A DNA stretch of 64,000 bases from MED-G105 sp965263305. GTDB lineage: Bacteria > Pseudomonadota > Alphaproteobacteria > Caulobacterales > Parvularculaceae. Positions 50,427 through 59,327 of this stretch are shown here, one piece after another. The translations under genes and the position numbers were made by a program. The DNA lies in the NCBI GenBank assembly GCA_965263305.1, contig OZ253666.1:1364001-1428000 (forward strand), in the 5' to 3' direction. Positions within the stretch are counted from its first letter, which is position 1; each line of letters starts with the position of its first letter. The notes beneath the pieces are model-generated. The model had not been told where the DNA came from. It saw only the letters and a list, made by a program, of their open reading frames with translations, and made no database searches.

Positions 50427-51740
50427 ATGACCAGAAAATCCCATCTTCTACTTCTCACCGCCATGGCGATGACATGCCTTTGCGGACCCGCGCTTGCGCA
50501 AGAGGCGTCCGGCGAGATCGCTCCAGCAACGGACACATCGGTGTTCGTATTCAACACATTGCTGTTCCTGTTTTCGGGCATGGTGGTGATGTTCATGGCA
50601 GCCGGCTTTTGCATGCTGGAAGTCGGGCTTGTGCGCGCCAAGAACGCCGCCACCATTTGTGTCAAGAATATCGCCTTGTTTTCCATTGCTGGCCTGATGG
50701 TTTGGCTGACGGGGTATAACCTTATCTACGGGATAGAGCCGGGCGGGCTCATTGGTTCCTTCGGCATGTGGTTCGCCGATGATTCTAATCCATTGAGCAC
50801 AGGCTTTGCGGCGTCCTCTGATTGGTATTTCCAGATGGTGTTTGTCGCGACGGCGGCCTCCATCGTGTCGGGGACCCTTGCTGAGCGCATTAAACTCGCG
50901 CCGTTTCTCATCTTCACCGCCCTGCTAACGGGGCTGATCTATCCGATCCAGGCCGGATGGGATTGGGGCGGCGGTTATCTTGAAGAGCGCTGGAAATTCT
51001 ACGATTTCGCGGGCTCTACCCTCGTTCATGCGACCGGCGGCTGGGCGGCCCTTGCCGGCGCCCTCATCCTTGGGCCCCGCGCCGGTCGCTTCGAGGGGCC
51101 CCGCGCCACCCCAATGCCAGGCTCCAATCTACCGTTGGCGACCCTTGGCATGTTTATCTTGTGGCTCGGCTGGTTCGGCTTTAACGGCGGGTCCCAACTC
51201 GCTCTTGGCACCATTGACGACGCGGTGTCCGTCGCGAATGTCATGGTCAACACCAATATGGCGGCCTGCGGCGGCGTGATCACCGCCGTCCTGATGACGG
51301 GCTTTATCTACAAAAAGATCGACCTGACCATCGTTATCAACGGCGCCATTGGCGGGCTTGTCTCAATCACGGCGGACCCTCTCTCGCCCGCCATTTGGCA
51401 GGCGGTGCTCATCGGCGGATTTGGCGGTGTGATTGTCACGGTGGCGGTGCCGTTTCTTGACCGGTTCAAAATCGACGATGTCGTCGGCGCCATTCCAGCC
51501 CATTTGTTTTGCGGGCTCTGGGGCACGCTGATCGTTCCATGGACGAACGCAGAAGCGACCTTCGCCGGTCAGATTATCGGCGTCGTCATGTGCGGTACGT
51601 TTGTTTTCATCATGAGCGTCCTGATCTGGGTGGCGCTGCGCTATTCCATCGGCATTCGCGCCAGCGCCGAGCGCGAGCATGTCGGGCTTGATAAATCGGA
51701 ATTGGGGCTGGAAGCCTATCCGGAGTTCACCGATCGCTGA
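50427..51740 (+). CDS. amt: Ammonium transporter
   Basis: A 437-residue Amt/MEP/Rh channel. A signal peptide (cut near ALAQ at about residue 25) is followed by eleven helices. The twin-histidine pore is seen in LVHATGGW and in PAHLFCGLWG, and DFAGSTLVHATGG is the family signature. The ATG at 50427 begins the signal peptide. It differs from the common arrangement in having no glnK just upstream; the gene is single and ends at an intrinsic terminator. Confidence 0.95.
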   Translation: MTRKSHLLLLTAMAMTCLCGPALAQEASGEIAPATDTSVFVFNTLLFLFSGMVVMFMAAGFCMLEVGLVRAKNAATICVKNIALFSIAGLMVWLTGYNLIYGIEPGGLIGSFGMWFADDSNPLSTGFAASSDWYFQMVFVATAASIVSGTLAERIKLAPFLIFTALLTGLIYPIQAGWDWGGGYLEERWKFYDFAGSTLVHATGGWAALAGALILGPRAGRFEGPRATPMPGSNLPLATLGMFILWLGWFGFNGGSQLALGTIDDAVSVANVMVNTNMAACGGVITAVLMTGFIYKKIDLTIVINGAIGGLVSITADPLSPAIWQAVLIGGFGGVIVTVAVPFLDRFKIDDVVGAIPAHLFCGLWGTLIVPWTNAEATFAGQIIGVVMCGTFVFIMSVLIWVALRYSIGIRASAEREHVGLDKSELGLEAYPEFTDR

Positions 51741-51761
51741 GATGTCCCTCACGACCTCATC

Positions 51762-51794
51762 AAAAAGGGTTAACACGCGTTAACCCTTTTTTTT
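51762..51794 (+). terminator. Intrinsic terminator of the ammonium transporter gene
   Basis: GGGTTAAC (51767-51774) and GTTAACCC (51779-51786) form a perfect stem with loop ACGC, with A-runs before and T-runs after. Confidence 0.94.
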
Positions 51795-51883
51795 CTACGC
51801 CGTGGCAGGCTTACCCCAAATCGCTTTATAGCGCTCCATCACTTGATCATTCGTCGCCGCTGTCGATCAGGGCCTAAAATCGT

Positions 51884-54343
51884 ATGCCTACTCATCGCTC
51901 TCACCATCATGCGTCCTACGCCTATGAAGACCTGACGTTGCCTGAACGCTTACAGGTGATGCAGCGCATGGTGGTCGCGCGGTGCGGCGGGGCCGCGATG
52001 ATCGCCATCGGCATTGGGCTAATCCTGGCGCTAGCAAGCTTTTCTGTCAGCGATCCGAGCTTCAATAATGCAACGCCAGCGCCCACGACCAATATGATGG
52101 GGCCCGTCGGCGCCCATGGCGCGGACATTCTTCTGCAACTCTTTGGCGGTGCGGCGTTCCTCATCGCCCCGCCTTTATTGATCTGGGGCGGCGTCGCCAT
52201 GCGTTTCGGCGACGCCATTTTGCCGGAAGAACAAACTCCCACCGTTGCATGGTGGCGGTTTGCAGCGGCGCCCATCGCGATCCTTCTCTCGGCAGCCCTT
52301 ATGGCGCTCGCCCCGAGCCCGGCCGATTGGCCCTTCGCTGCGGGCCCCGGCGGGGTGATCGGCGATGGCGTGATCAACGGATACGCCGCGGCGCTCGGCG
52401 CTATGGCCGCCGCACCGCGCACCGTTCTCGCGGTATTGGTTTTGGCGCCGTCAGCGGTTTTATCATTTGCTTTTGTGTGCGGGTTAACCATCGAACGCGC
52501 GCAGAATGCCGCCCAAACGGCCGGTATTCTGTATGAGGACGCCCGCGCCTTTGTCATCGACTATCTTCAATCCATCGGATTGGAACAACGCGAGAATGAC
52601 GAAGGTGATCTAAGCAAAACCGAAGAGGACTACGCAGCGGATCTTGAGGACGATCTCGAAGAGGACACCGAAGAAGACTATCACTATGAAGACACCGCCG
52701 AAGGGGAAGAGGTTTACGAAGAGGAAGACGACGACGCTGTCGATCGTCAAACCAATATCATTCGTGAGACCCACAAAACGAAACCTAGCAAACGCGAAGT
52801 GCGGGATTCTCAGCCGATCCTCCCCGGGTTCTCCTCGGAGAACTATGAGCTGCCGCCGCTCAATCTTGTCGCGAAGCCGCCAGCCAAGCGCGGCGCCACC
52901 GTTTCCGATGAAGCCCTCGAACAAAATGCACGTATGTTGGAAAACGTGCTCGCCGATTTCGGCGTACGCGGCGAAATCATCAATGTCCGCCCCGGCCCCG
53001 TCGTCACGCTATATGAGCTGGAGCCAGCGGCCGGGGTGAAATCCTCCCGCGTTATCGGTCTCGCCGACGACATCGCCCGCTCCATGAGCGCCGTCGCCGC
53101 CCGGGTCGCGGTTATTCCGGGGCGCAACGCCATCGGTATTGAATTGCCGAATCTCGATCGGGAAACCGTCTACATCCGCGAATTGCTGGGCGCCCGGGAT
53201 TACGAAAACACCAAAGGCGATCTCACCCTCGCCCTCGGCAAGTCCATCGGCGGGGAGCCGGTGTTTGCCGATCTCGCGCGCATGCCTCACCTTTTGATCG
53301 CGGGAACCACTGGTTCGGGTAAGTCCGTTGGCATCAACGGCATGATCCTATCCCTTCTATTCCGTTTACCCCCTGATGAATGCAAGCTCATCATGGTCGA
53401 CCCCAAAATGCTGGAACTGTCGGTCTATGAGGGCATCCCCCACCTTCTAGCCCCCGTCGTGACCGACCCGCGCAAAGCCGTGGTGGCATTGAAATGGACC
53501 GTCAAGGAGATGGAAGAGCGGTACCGGCGCATGTCTAAAGTTGGCGTTCGGAATATCGCAGGCTTTAATCAGCGCGTTATGGAAGCCGACGAGAACGGCG
53601 AGGTGCTGACCCGCACGGTTCATACCGGCTATGATAAAGAATCGGGCGAACCGATCTACGAGACCGAAGAATTAGAATACGACGTCATGCCTTTCATCGT
53701 CGTCGTCATCGACGAGGTCGCGGACCTCATGATGGTTGCCGGCAAAGATATCGAAGCCATGGTGCAGCGCCTGGCCCAAATGGCGCGGGCGGCGGGCATC
53801 CACCTCATCATGGCGACACAGCGCCCATCGGTAGACGTCATCACCGGGACCATCAAGGCAAACTTCCCGACTCGGATTAGTTTCCAGGTAACATCGAAAA
53901 TCGACTCCCGAACGATCCTCGGCGAACAAGGCGCTGAACAGCTTCTCGGTCAGGGGGACATGCTGCATATGGCCGGCGGCGGCCGGGTGCGGCGCGTCCA
54001 TGGCGCGTTTGTCTCCGATGATGAAGTCGAGAAAATCGTCGCCTTCCTGAAAAAACAGGGCAAGCCTGATTACATTCAGGAAGTCACCGAGATGCAGGAT
54101 GAGGACGGCGGCGGCGGCCTTGATATTGGCGGCAATACAAATTCCGGCGACGCCCTATACGATAAAGCCGTTGCGGTCGTTCTGCGCGACCGGAAGGCGT
54201 CGACGTCTTACGTGCAGCGACGCCTACAGATTGGTTACAATCGCGCGGCGACGCTCATTGAGCGCATGGAAGAGGACGGGGTGATCTCCGCGCCGAACCA
54301 CGCCGGGAAAAGGGAAATTCTTGTCGGCGAAGACGCAGCGTAA
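51884..54343 (+). CDS. ftsK: DNA translocase FtsK
   Basis: An 819-residue septal DNA pump. Four N-terminal transmembrane helices (about 35-210), a linker, then the FtsK motor with Walker A GTTGSGKS at 474-481, Walker B VVVIDEVADLMM and, at the end, the gamma winged-helix domain that reads KOPS (YVQRRLQIGYNRAATLIERME). The linker at residues 236-288 is unusually acidic: by count 29 of 53 residues are Asp or Glu. It coordinates chromosome dimer resolution with division. Confidence 0.95.
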   Translation: MPTHRSHHHASYAYEDLTLPERLQVMQRMVVARCGGAAMIAIGIGLILALASFSVSDPSFNNATPAPTTNMMGPVGAHGADILLQLFGGAAFLIAPPLLIWGGVAMRFGDAILPEEQTPTVAWWRFAAAPIAILLSAALMALAPSPADWPFAAGPGGVIGDGVINGYAAALGAMAAAPRTVLAVLVLAPSAVLSFAFVCGLTIERAQNAAQTAGILYEDARAFVIDYLQSIGLEQRENDEGDLSKTEEDYAADLEDDLEEDTEEDYHYEDTAEGEEVYEEEDDDAVDRQTNIIRETHKTKPSKREVRDSQPILPGFSSENYELPPLNLVAKPPAKRGATVSDEALEQNARMLENVLADFGVRGEIINVRPGPVVTLYELEPAAGVKSSRVIGLADDIARSMSAVAARVAVIPGRNAIGIELPNLDRETVYIRELLGARDYENTKGDLTLALGKSIGGEPVFADLARMPHLLIAGTTGSGKSVGINGMILSLLFRLPPDECKLIMVDPKMLELSVYEGIPHLLAPVVTDPRKAVVALKWTVKEMEERYRRMSKVGVRNIAGFNQRVMEADENGEVLTRTVHTGYDKESGEPIYETEELEYDVMPFIVVVIDEVADLMMVAGKDIEAMVQRLAQMARAAGIHLIMATQRPSVDVITGTIKANFPTRISFQVTSKIDSRTILGEQGAEQLLGQGDMLHMAGGGRVRRVHGAFVSDDEVEKIVAFLKKQGKPDYIQEVTEMQDEDGGGGLDIGGNTNSGDALYDKAVAVVLRDRKASTSYVQRRLQIGYNRAATLIERMEEDGVISAPNHAGKREILVGEDAA

Positions 54344-54436
54344 TCAGCTGGGGTGAAACGATTGAGTGTTGGCGGCGGCCCCTCCCCACAACAAACCCAT
54401 TGGTGCACGGCGCGGGAAAATGCGGTAAGAGCCTTC

Positions 54437-54892
54437 ATGCTTGATCAAACTGTTCGCGCGGATGACATCATTAAAATGCTCGACCTTGCCCCCCATCCAG
54501 AGGGCGGCTGGTATCGGCAAACTTTTGAGGACGCCCAAGACGGCGACGATGATGAGACCGCCCGGGCCCATTCGACGGCGATTTATTTTCTTTTGAAAGC
54601 GGGCGAGTTTTCCCATTGGCATCGCATCGACGCCGTTGAGATCTGGCACTACTACGCGGGCGGCCCCTTAGCCCTATCGATTTCTGAGAACGGCCATGAT
54701 GTTCGCTCGGTGCGGTTAGGCCCGAACATTCCCGCGGGCGAACGGCCCCAGGGAATTGTGCCGAGCGGCGCCTGGCAGGCAGCGGAAAGCCTTGGCCGTT
54801 GGACGCTCGTCGGCTGCACTGTAGCGCCCGGCTTTCAGTTCGACCATTTTGAACTGGCGCCGCCCGATTGGCGGCCTCTGCCGCGACGTTAG
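54437..54892 (+). CDS. DUF985 cupin protein
   Basis: A 151-residue single cupin. DIIKMLDLAPHPEGGWYRQTFED at the start, SHWHRIDAVEIWHYYAG in the core and CTVAPGFQFDHFELA at the end are the DUF985 marks. Structure is known for the family but the substrate is not. The ATG at 54437 is preferred to the open frame from 54353. It follows ftsK by 93 nt. Confidence 0.85.
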   Translation: MLDQTVRADDIIKMLDLAPHPEGGWYRQTFEDAQDGDDDETARAHSTAIYFLLKAGEFSHWHRIDAVEIWHYYAGGPLALSISENGHDVRSVRLGPNIPAGERPQGIVPSGAWQAAESLGRWTLVGCTVAPGFQFDHFELAPPDWRPLPRR

Positions 54893-54938
54893 TCAATCAT
54901 TCGCCTGTCATTCGGGTGACGGCCGCTTATTGGTTCGT

Positions 54939-55739
54939 CTACCGAAAAATTGCGATTTGATAACTCGAACCAAGCAACAGCCCGTCCTGCCGGCACAATC
55001 GCGTTTCCTGAGTGTAAACCGACTGACCAGCGCCGGCGCAATCGGAGATCAACAGCGTGTAGTCGCCGCCAACCACCGCCATCTCTTCGGGGGCAGCGTG
55101 CAGAAACGTCGCCATTGAAAGCGTGGAAGCCATCTTGACGCCCGATCCCATAAAGAACGTGCGGGGCATTGGCGTATCGAGCATCAACACGGCGGTCAGC
55201 ACATCGAAGGGCCTACCATCACCCTCCCGGGTGTACAGAATGGTCTCAGCCGTTTCGTTTTTCTGGAGCGGCACGCCCTTCGCCATATGCTGTTCAATAT
55301 CTTTCAGCCATTTCGGGGCCATCGGCGTTGGTGGGAGCGGGATGCTGTCTTCAACCGATTTGTGAGCGGGTATCTCAGCTTGATAGGTCAGGTCCGACGC
55401 ACGGCGGGCGCCGGCGACGATATCCGCCGTGACGGTTGGTTGGTCGGTCTCAAGGTCCGTTAAAACCAGTCGCCAGAAATCCGTCGTGCGACGGCGTTTT
55501 ATGAGGTCGACGCTCACCCCGTAAGCCTCGGCCGAGGCCGGGGAGACAAAGGTGGTGTTTAAGGAAATGATCTCACCGCGAAAATCACCGCGCATGGTGA
55601 CAGCTTTGGCGAGCGCCGCCGCGAGCCAACCGCCGAACGCGCTTTTGTAATTCCAATAGGCGTTGCGCGCATCAAGGCGAAAGCGGTCATCGCTTTGTTG
55701 GGTTAACGTGAGGCTTTGATCGAGGACATAAGATGTCAT
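54939..55739 (-). CDS. Acyl-CoA thioesterase (double hotdog)
   Basis: A 266-residue thioesterase of the TesB-like double-hotdog family, hydrolysing acyl-CoA thioesters in the cytoplasm. The first fold contains NYKSAFGGWLAAALAKAV, the second SMATFLHAAPEEM near residue 215. The ATG at 55739 is preferred; the longer frame runs into duplicated sequence from the MATE gene. The gene was probably once directly downstream of the MATE gene, about 40 nt away, before the Mrr insert split the two. Residues coded by 55303-55392 recur at 57334-57423. Confidence 0.85.
   Translation of the reverse strand: MTSYVLDQSLTLTQQSDDRFRLDARNAYWNYKSAFGGWLAAALAKAVTMRGDFRGEIISLNTTFVSPASAEAYGVSVDLIKRRRTTDFWRLVLTDLETDQPTVTADIVAGARRASDLTYQAEIPAHKSVEDSIPLPPTPMAPKWLKDIEQHMAKGVPLQKNETAETILYTREGDGRPFDVLTAVLMLDTPMPRTFFMGSGVKMASTLSMATFLHAAPEEMAVVGGDYTLLISDCAGAGQSVYTQETRLCRQDGLLLGSSYQIAIFR
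55303..55392. repeat. Direct repeat block A, left copy
   Basis: This 90-bp stretch inside the thioesterase gene recurs at 57334-57423 with two mismatches near 55365-55371. It is one half of the duplication that brackets the Mrr insert. Confidence 0.93.
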
Positions 55740-56122
55740 GGCGTTCTCTGTGCTGTCAGGGCGATGTCGCGTGGTCGTTTCATCCATCGATCAACCATGC
55801 ACGACCGCCGCGCAGATATAGGGCGAGGGTCAACGCCCGCAAAGCGAAATTCGTTTCCGCTCAATTTATCTTCCGTCATCGTATGCGTTGCAAAGATGGT
55901 TCAAATTTAGGTCATGGAAACTTCTACGGGCGTGATAGTTGACCCGCAACGCTTTTTTCGAAAGTACTTAAAGGGTGCTTCGATGAGCTTCGCTTTCCTA
56001 ATTTGACCTGTTGATTGGAACTTGACGTCAGATTTTCTCTCAACAATGGCGATTATATTTTTAATTCAAAGAGATTTCGTGTCCTTTGATAAGTCGCTTT
56101 GCTAAATTGATAGAGGTACGGC
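55740..56122. other. Gap containing the left duplication edge and the Mrr leader
   Basis: The first part (55755-55849) is a copy of the MATE 3' end and its spacer, matching 57418-57512. From 55850 on the sequence is unique and AT-richer and serves as leader and promoter region for the Mrr gene. No other gene is supported. Confidence 0.6.
55780..55849 (-). pseudogene. Fragment of the MATE 3' end (left copy)
   Basis: The last 23 or so codons and the stop of the MATE transporter gene are present here, matching 57443-57512 with two mismatches. The rest of the gene is absent: the match stops at 55849 where the Mrr insert begins. Confidence 0.88.
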
Positions 56123-57289
56123 ATGCCGAAATCGCGAAAAATTGTCCGATTGAAATTCGATACAATCAAATCGGGATGGCGATTGCTCGATACCCATCGA
56201 GAAAGGGCGGCGTTCGGCATCGATTATGCTGAAGGCGTATCGCGGGACTACTTAGTCAAATCACATGGCTTCGATGATATTTGTCCATATTGTCTCAATG
56301 AGCTAAAGCAAGTTGACTATAGAGCCTCAAATGACATGACACGAACAATGTCTTGGTACGATGTTTGTAGCGATTGTGGATATTGGCGCGATCGCGTATC
56401 AGATCAAGTTTTTGCAGATAGAGTTAATTTTCCTGTTGCGGCCAGCTTTAATCAGGAAAAGAATATTGCAAATATTTCCCATCTGGGACGAGAGTTACTG
56501 AAGAGCCCTGATAAAGTATATTCTACTGACCCACGTAAATTCGAGATTTTGATCGGTTCAATTTTGTCCGACTTTCTGGACTGCGATGTTTACCATGTCG
56601 GCGGCACGGCTGACGGTGGAATTGATCTTATCGCGATAATCACGGATCATCCTTGCTTAGTGCAAGTGAAAAGAAGAGGTCAGACGGGTGCGGTAGAGGG
56701 AATTGATACCGTGAAATTGCTGTTCGCATCTGCCCTTACGAAGGGGGCTGATAGTGGAATGGTCGTGACATCGGCGACATCGTTCTCAAAACCATCGAAA
56801 AAATGGGCTAACGAGCTTAAGTTTCTGGACACGCCGTTCAAGATGGAATTGCGCTCACTTAACAACATATTTGATATGGTAAACGCAATATCAGAAGATT
56901 CTAGTGGTCAAGCGCAGTTCGAGCAGTTCCGGGCTCATCAGGATTCTCTTCGCGGAGAGATACGAAACCATAATGAAGCGGAATGGACGTGGAAAGAATT
57001 GGATGATGGCGAGTTAATTTATCAATCGAACACAGAGAATTATAATCGCTACTTTTTGCTCGGATATCGAGATATAGAAAAAACCTATTTCTTTAAGGGG
57101 CCAAGGGTTGAAACGCTTCCTCGGACGACGGAAGGCGTCTTTTTTTTGCTTGAAAAGACAGCATTGGAAAAGAAAAAATACCGAACAGAAGATTTAAGAA
57201 TTTTGACGCCTTATCACCTATACGACCAAATGGTAAGAAAGTGGCCTGTAAAATTTGATGGGCTACTAACTCTTGATGGAGACTTTTAG
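56123..57289 (+). CDS. Mrr-type restriction endonuclease-like protein with zinc ribbon
   Basis: A 388-residue protein. Residues 54-85 contain two Cys pairs (CPYC at 54-57, CSDC at 82-85) forming a zinc ribbon. Residues 136-260 are an Mrr_cat PD-(D/E)xK nuclease: E141, D168 in DGGIDLIAI and Q181-V-K183 in LVQVKRR. Mrr proteins cut methylated or otherwise modified DNA. The C-terminal 130 residues are of unknown kind and may sense the target. No methyltransferase is beside it, fitting a type IV or solitary defence enzyme. It lies in an insert that splits the thioesterase and MATE genes. AGAGGTACGGC precedes the ATG. Confidence 0.8.
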   Translation: MPKSRKIVRLKFDTIKSGWRLLDTHRERAAFGIDYAEGVSRDYLVKSHGFDDICPYCLNELKQVDYRASNDMTRTMSWYDVCSDCGYWRDRVSDQVFADRVNFPVAASFNQEKNIANISHLGRELLKSPDKVYSTDPRKFEILIGSILSDFLDCDVYHVGGTADGGIDLIAIITDHPCLVQVKRRGQTGAVEGIDTVKLLFASALTKGADSGMVVTSATSFSKPSKKWANELKFLDTPFKMELRSLNNIFDMVNAISEDSSGQAQFEQFRAHQDSLRGEIRNHNEAEWTWKELDDGELIYQSNTENYNRYFLLGYRDIEKTYFFKGPRVETLPRTTEGVFFLLEKTALEKKKYRTEDLRILTPYHLYDQMVRKWPVKFDGLLTLDGDF

Positions 57290-57333
57290 AACGTCAATAT
57301 TGGTCACCTTATAGATAAGGACCTTGATTTTGG

Positions 57334-57423
57334 TTCAGCCATTTCGGGGCCATCGGCGTTGGTGGGAGCGGGATGCTGTCTTCAACCGATTTGTGGGCGG
57401 ATATCTCAGCTTGATAGGTCAGG
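57334..57423 (-). pseudogene. Fragment of the thioesterase gene (right copy)
   Basis: It matches codons of the thioesterase gene (55303-55392) with two mismatches and is joined directly, at GTCAGG, to sequence from the spacer before the MATE stop. It is non-functional, and an open frame across it is an accident of the fusion. Confidence 0.9.
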
Positions 57424-57512
57424 GCGATGTCGCGTGGTCGTTTCATCCATCGATCAACCATGCAAGGCCGCCGCGCAGATATAGGGCGAGGGTCAACGCC
57501 CGCAAAGCGAAA
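57418..57512. repeat. Direct repeat block B, right copy
   Basis: It matches 55755-55849 with two mismatches (near 57464-57466) and includes the stop codon and last codons of the intact MATE gene. Together with block A it shows a duplicated segment of about 547 bp (55303-55849), of which this right copy has lost 368 bp. Confidence 0.93.
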
Positions 57513-58801
57513 AACGCCATAAAGGCCGCCCAAAGACCATGATTGCCCAAATAGGCCGACGCGAGCCACAGGGCCGGTAGATACACCGCCGCTGAGAGGA
57601 TCATGCCGTCGCGCATGGCCCGCGCCCTGGTCGCGCCGATGAAAATGCCATCAAGCTGGAAGCCGACCACGACAATCAGGGGACTGATCGCTGCCCAGGG
57701 TAAGTACTGCGCGGCGGCGTCCCGGATGGCGCCATCGGGGGTCAACAACGATAACAATGCTGGGCCGGCGAAAGCATAAAGGGCTGAGAACCCCGCCGCT
57801 GCGATCATCGCAGGCGCAAAGGTGGCGATCACGGCGGCGCGTATTTTTTCCAGGCGCCGGGATGTATCCACGTCCCCGATGGCTCGGCCAATCAGGGTTT
57901 CCGCGGCAATGGCGGTGCCATCAAGGGCGAGGCCGGTGAATAAAAAGAACTGCAACAACACCTGGTTCGCCGCCAGGGTAACATCGCCAAACAACCCGCC
58001 CCGTTGGGTAAAGGCGGCAAAACAAATGGCGAGCAGCGCTGTTCGGATAAAAATATCGCGGTTGACCCCAAGGGTCCGCGCGAGCATCGCCGGCTCTAGA
58101 TAATGGATCCGATCCCAATGGGCTTTGATCCCGCCTTCACGCGCCAGGAGACGCAAGACAACGGCGCCGGCGATAAAGAACCCGGCAACCTCAGCAATCA
58201 GCGTGCCCCAGGCGACGCCCGCCGCCCCTAAACGCCATTCAATAACGAACCAATAATCAAGGAGAATATTCAGCATCGTGATGGTAAGGCTGACGCCCAT
58301 CAAGGCGTCCGTGCGCCCCTTCGCCGTCAGCCAACCAAACGCTGCATAGGAAGCGATAACAAATGGCGCCCCCCAAATGCGAATACTGAAATAGGTTTGC
58401 GCAGCGCCGAACGTATCTGCACTCGCCGTCGACCCGGCCGCTAACATCTGGAACGCCGCCCATCCGATAGGCCATTGGAGGAGCGCAAGCCCACCGCCAA
58501 TGGCGAGCCCCATGGCAAGGCCCCGCGCAAGGCTCGCCCGTTCTTCGCGTCCGTTACCGGCGCCGGCGGCTTGCGCCGTGAGCCCCGCGACGCTCATGCG
58601 CAAAAAGCCAAACGCCCAGTAGACGAGGGAAAATATCACCGCCCCGAGCCCCACCGCCGCAACATCCAACGGGCGCGTTGAACGGGCGAGCGCCCATACA
58701 TCAACAGCCCCCAACAACGGCGTCACCGACGCCGCCACGGAAGCGGGCCAAGCAAGGCGAAAAACATCGCCATAAGGAGGGGGTGTGGAAGAAGAGGTCA
58801 C
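57443..58801 (-). CDS. MATE-family efflux transporter (DinF type)
   Basis: A 452-residue antiporter with about twelve hydrophobic helices in two homologous halves; PLLGAVDVWALARS near the start and ALDGTAIAAETLIGRAIGD in the second half are typical of the DinF group. It exports cationic or organic compounds using Na+ or H+. The start is GTG. The C-terminal 23 codons lie in the repeat block that is copied at 55780-55849. The gene is intact here. Confidence 0.9.
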   Translation of the reverse strand: MTSSSTPPPYGDVFRLAWPASVAASVTPLLGAVDVWALARSTRPLDVAAVGLGAVIFSLVYWAFGFLRMSVAGLTAQAAGAGNGREERASLARGLAMGLAIGGGLALLQWPIGWAAFQMLAAGSTASADTFGAAQTYFSIRIWGAPFVIASYAAFGWLTAKGRTDALMGVSLTITMLNILLDYWFVIEWRLGAAGVAWGTLIAEVAGFFIAGAVVLRLLAREGGIKAHWDRIHYLEPAMLARTLGVNRDIFIRTALLAICFAAFTQRGGLFGDVTLAANQVLLQFFLFTGLALDGTAIAAETLIGRAIGDVDTSRRLEKIRAAVIATFAPAMIAAAGFSALYAFAGPALLSLLTPDGAIRDAAAQYLPWAAISPLIVVVGFQLDGIFIGATRARAMRDGMILSAAVYLPALWLASAYLGNHGLWAAFMAFFALRALTLALYLRGGLAWLIDG

Positions 58802-58959
58802 TAAACAGGCGCCGATCTAAGAACGCCACGACTTAACAGGTTGGGAGCGGAGAGCAAAACCTGCCGCCTCAAGTGTCTGCAAATAGAGCTTGCGAAAGCG
58901 CTGAGGGAGCGGTCTGGTAAACTACCATGTTGTCAGCAACGATTTTGAGGAATCAACGC

Positions 58960-59283
58960 ATGTCCCAAAAAGCCTTTGAATACATAGTATTGGCCCTCGG
59001 ATTAATATTCGCCGTCGCCTTTAGTGTCATCGTTGTCCCGCCGTTGCTCGCAAGCGGCGATATTGTCGGCGCTTTTGCGGCTGGTTTCGTCAATCCGTAT
59101 TCGAGCGGCTATTCGTTGGATGTGATCCTGTGCGCGGCGATCCTGTTTGTCTGGATTGCCTATGAACGCAGCGCCCATGGCGTGAAACATGGATGGGTCG
59201 CCATCCCCCTTTCATTTTTGCCGGGTGTGGCGACGGCGTTCGCTGTCTATCTTTTTATCCGTTCCCGTCAGACAAAAAGGTAA
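58960..59283 (+). CDS. DUF2834 membrane protein
   Basis: A 107-residue protein with three hydrophobic helices (about 8-28, 50-68, 80-100). The middle GYSLDVILCAAILFVWIAYE and the late PGVATAFAVYLFIR match DUF2834. No function is known. The ATG at 58960 has GAGG 10 nt upstream and is preferred to the frame opening at 58927. Confidence 0.78.
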   Translation: MSQKAFEYIVLALGLIFAVAFSVIVVPPLLASGDIVGAFAAGFVNPYSSGYSLDVILCAAILFVWIAYERSAHGVKHGWVAIPLSFLPGVATAFAVYLFIRSRQTKR

Positions 59284-59327
59284 CGCGGGCGGAAGCAGTG
59301 GAAAGCGATATCGCGCGAGCGCTGCCC

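Noticed and set aside
55303..57512. Insertion sequence or transposon as carrier of the Mrr gene
   Set aside because: No transposase and no terminal inverted repeats; the duplicated host segment is hundreds of bases long, not a short target duplication.
57309..57569. 86-codon minus-strand ORF resembling thioesterase residues
   Set aside because: It is an accidental frame across the joined fragments of the duplicated thioesterase and MATE sequence.
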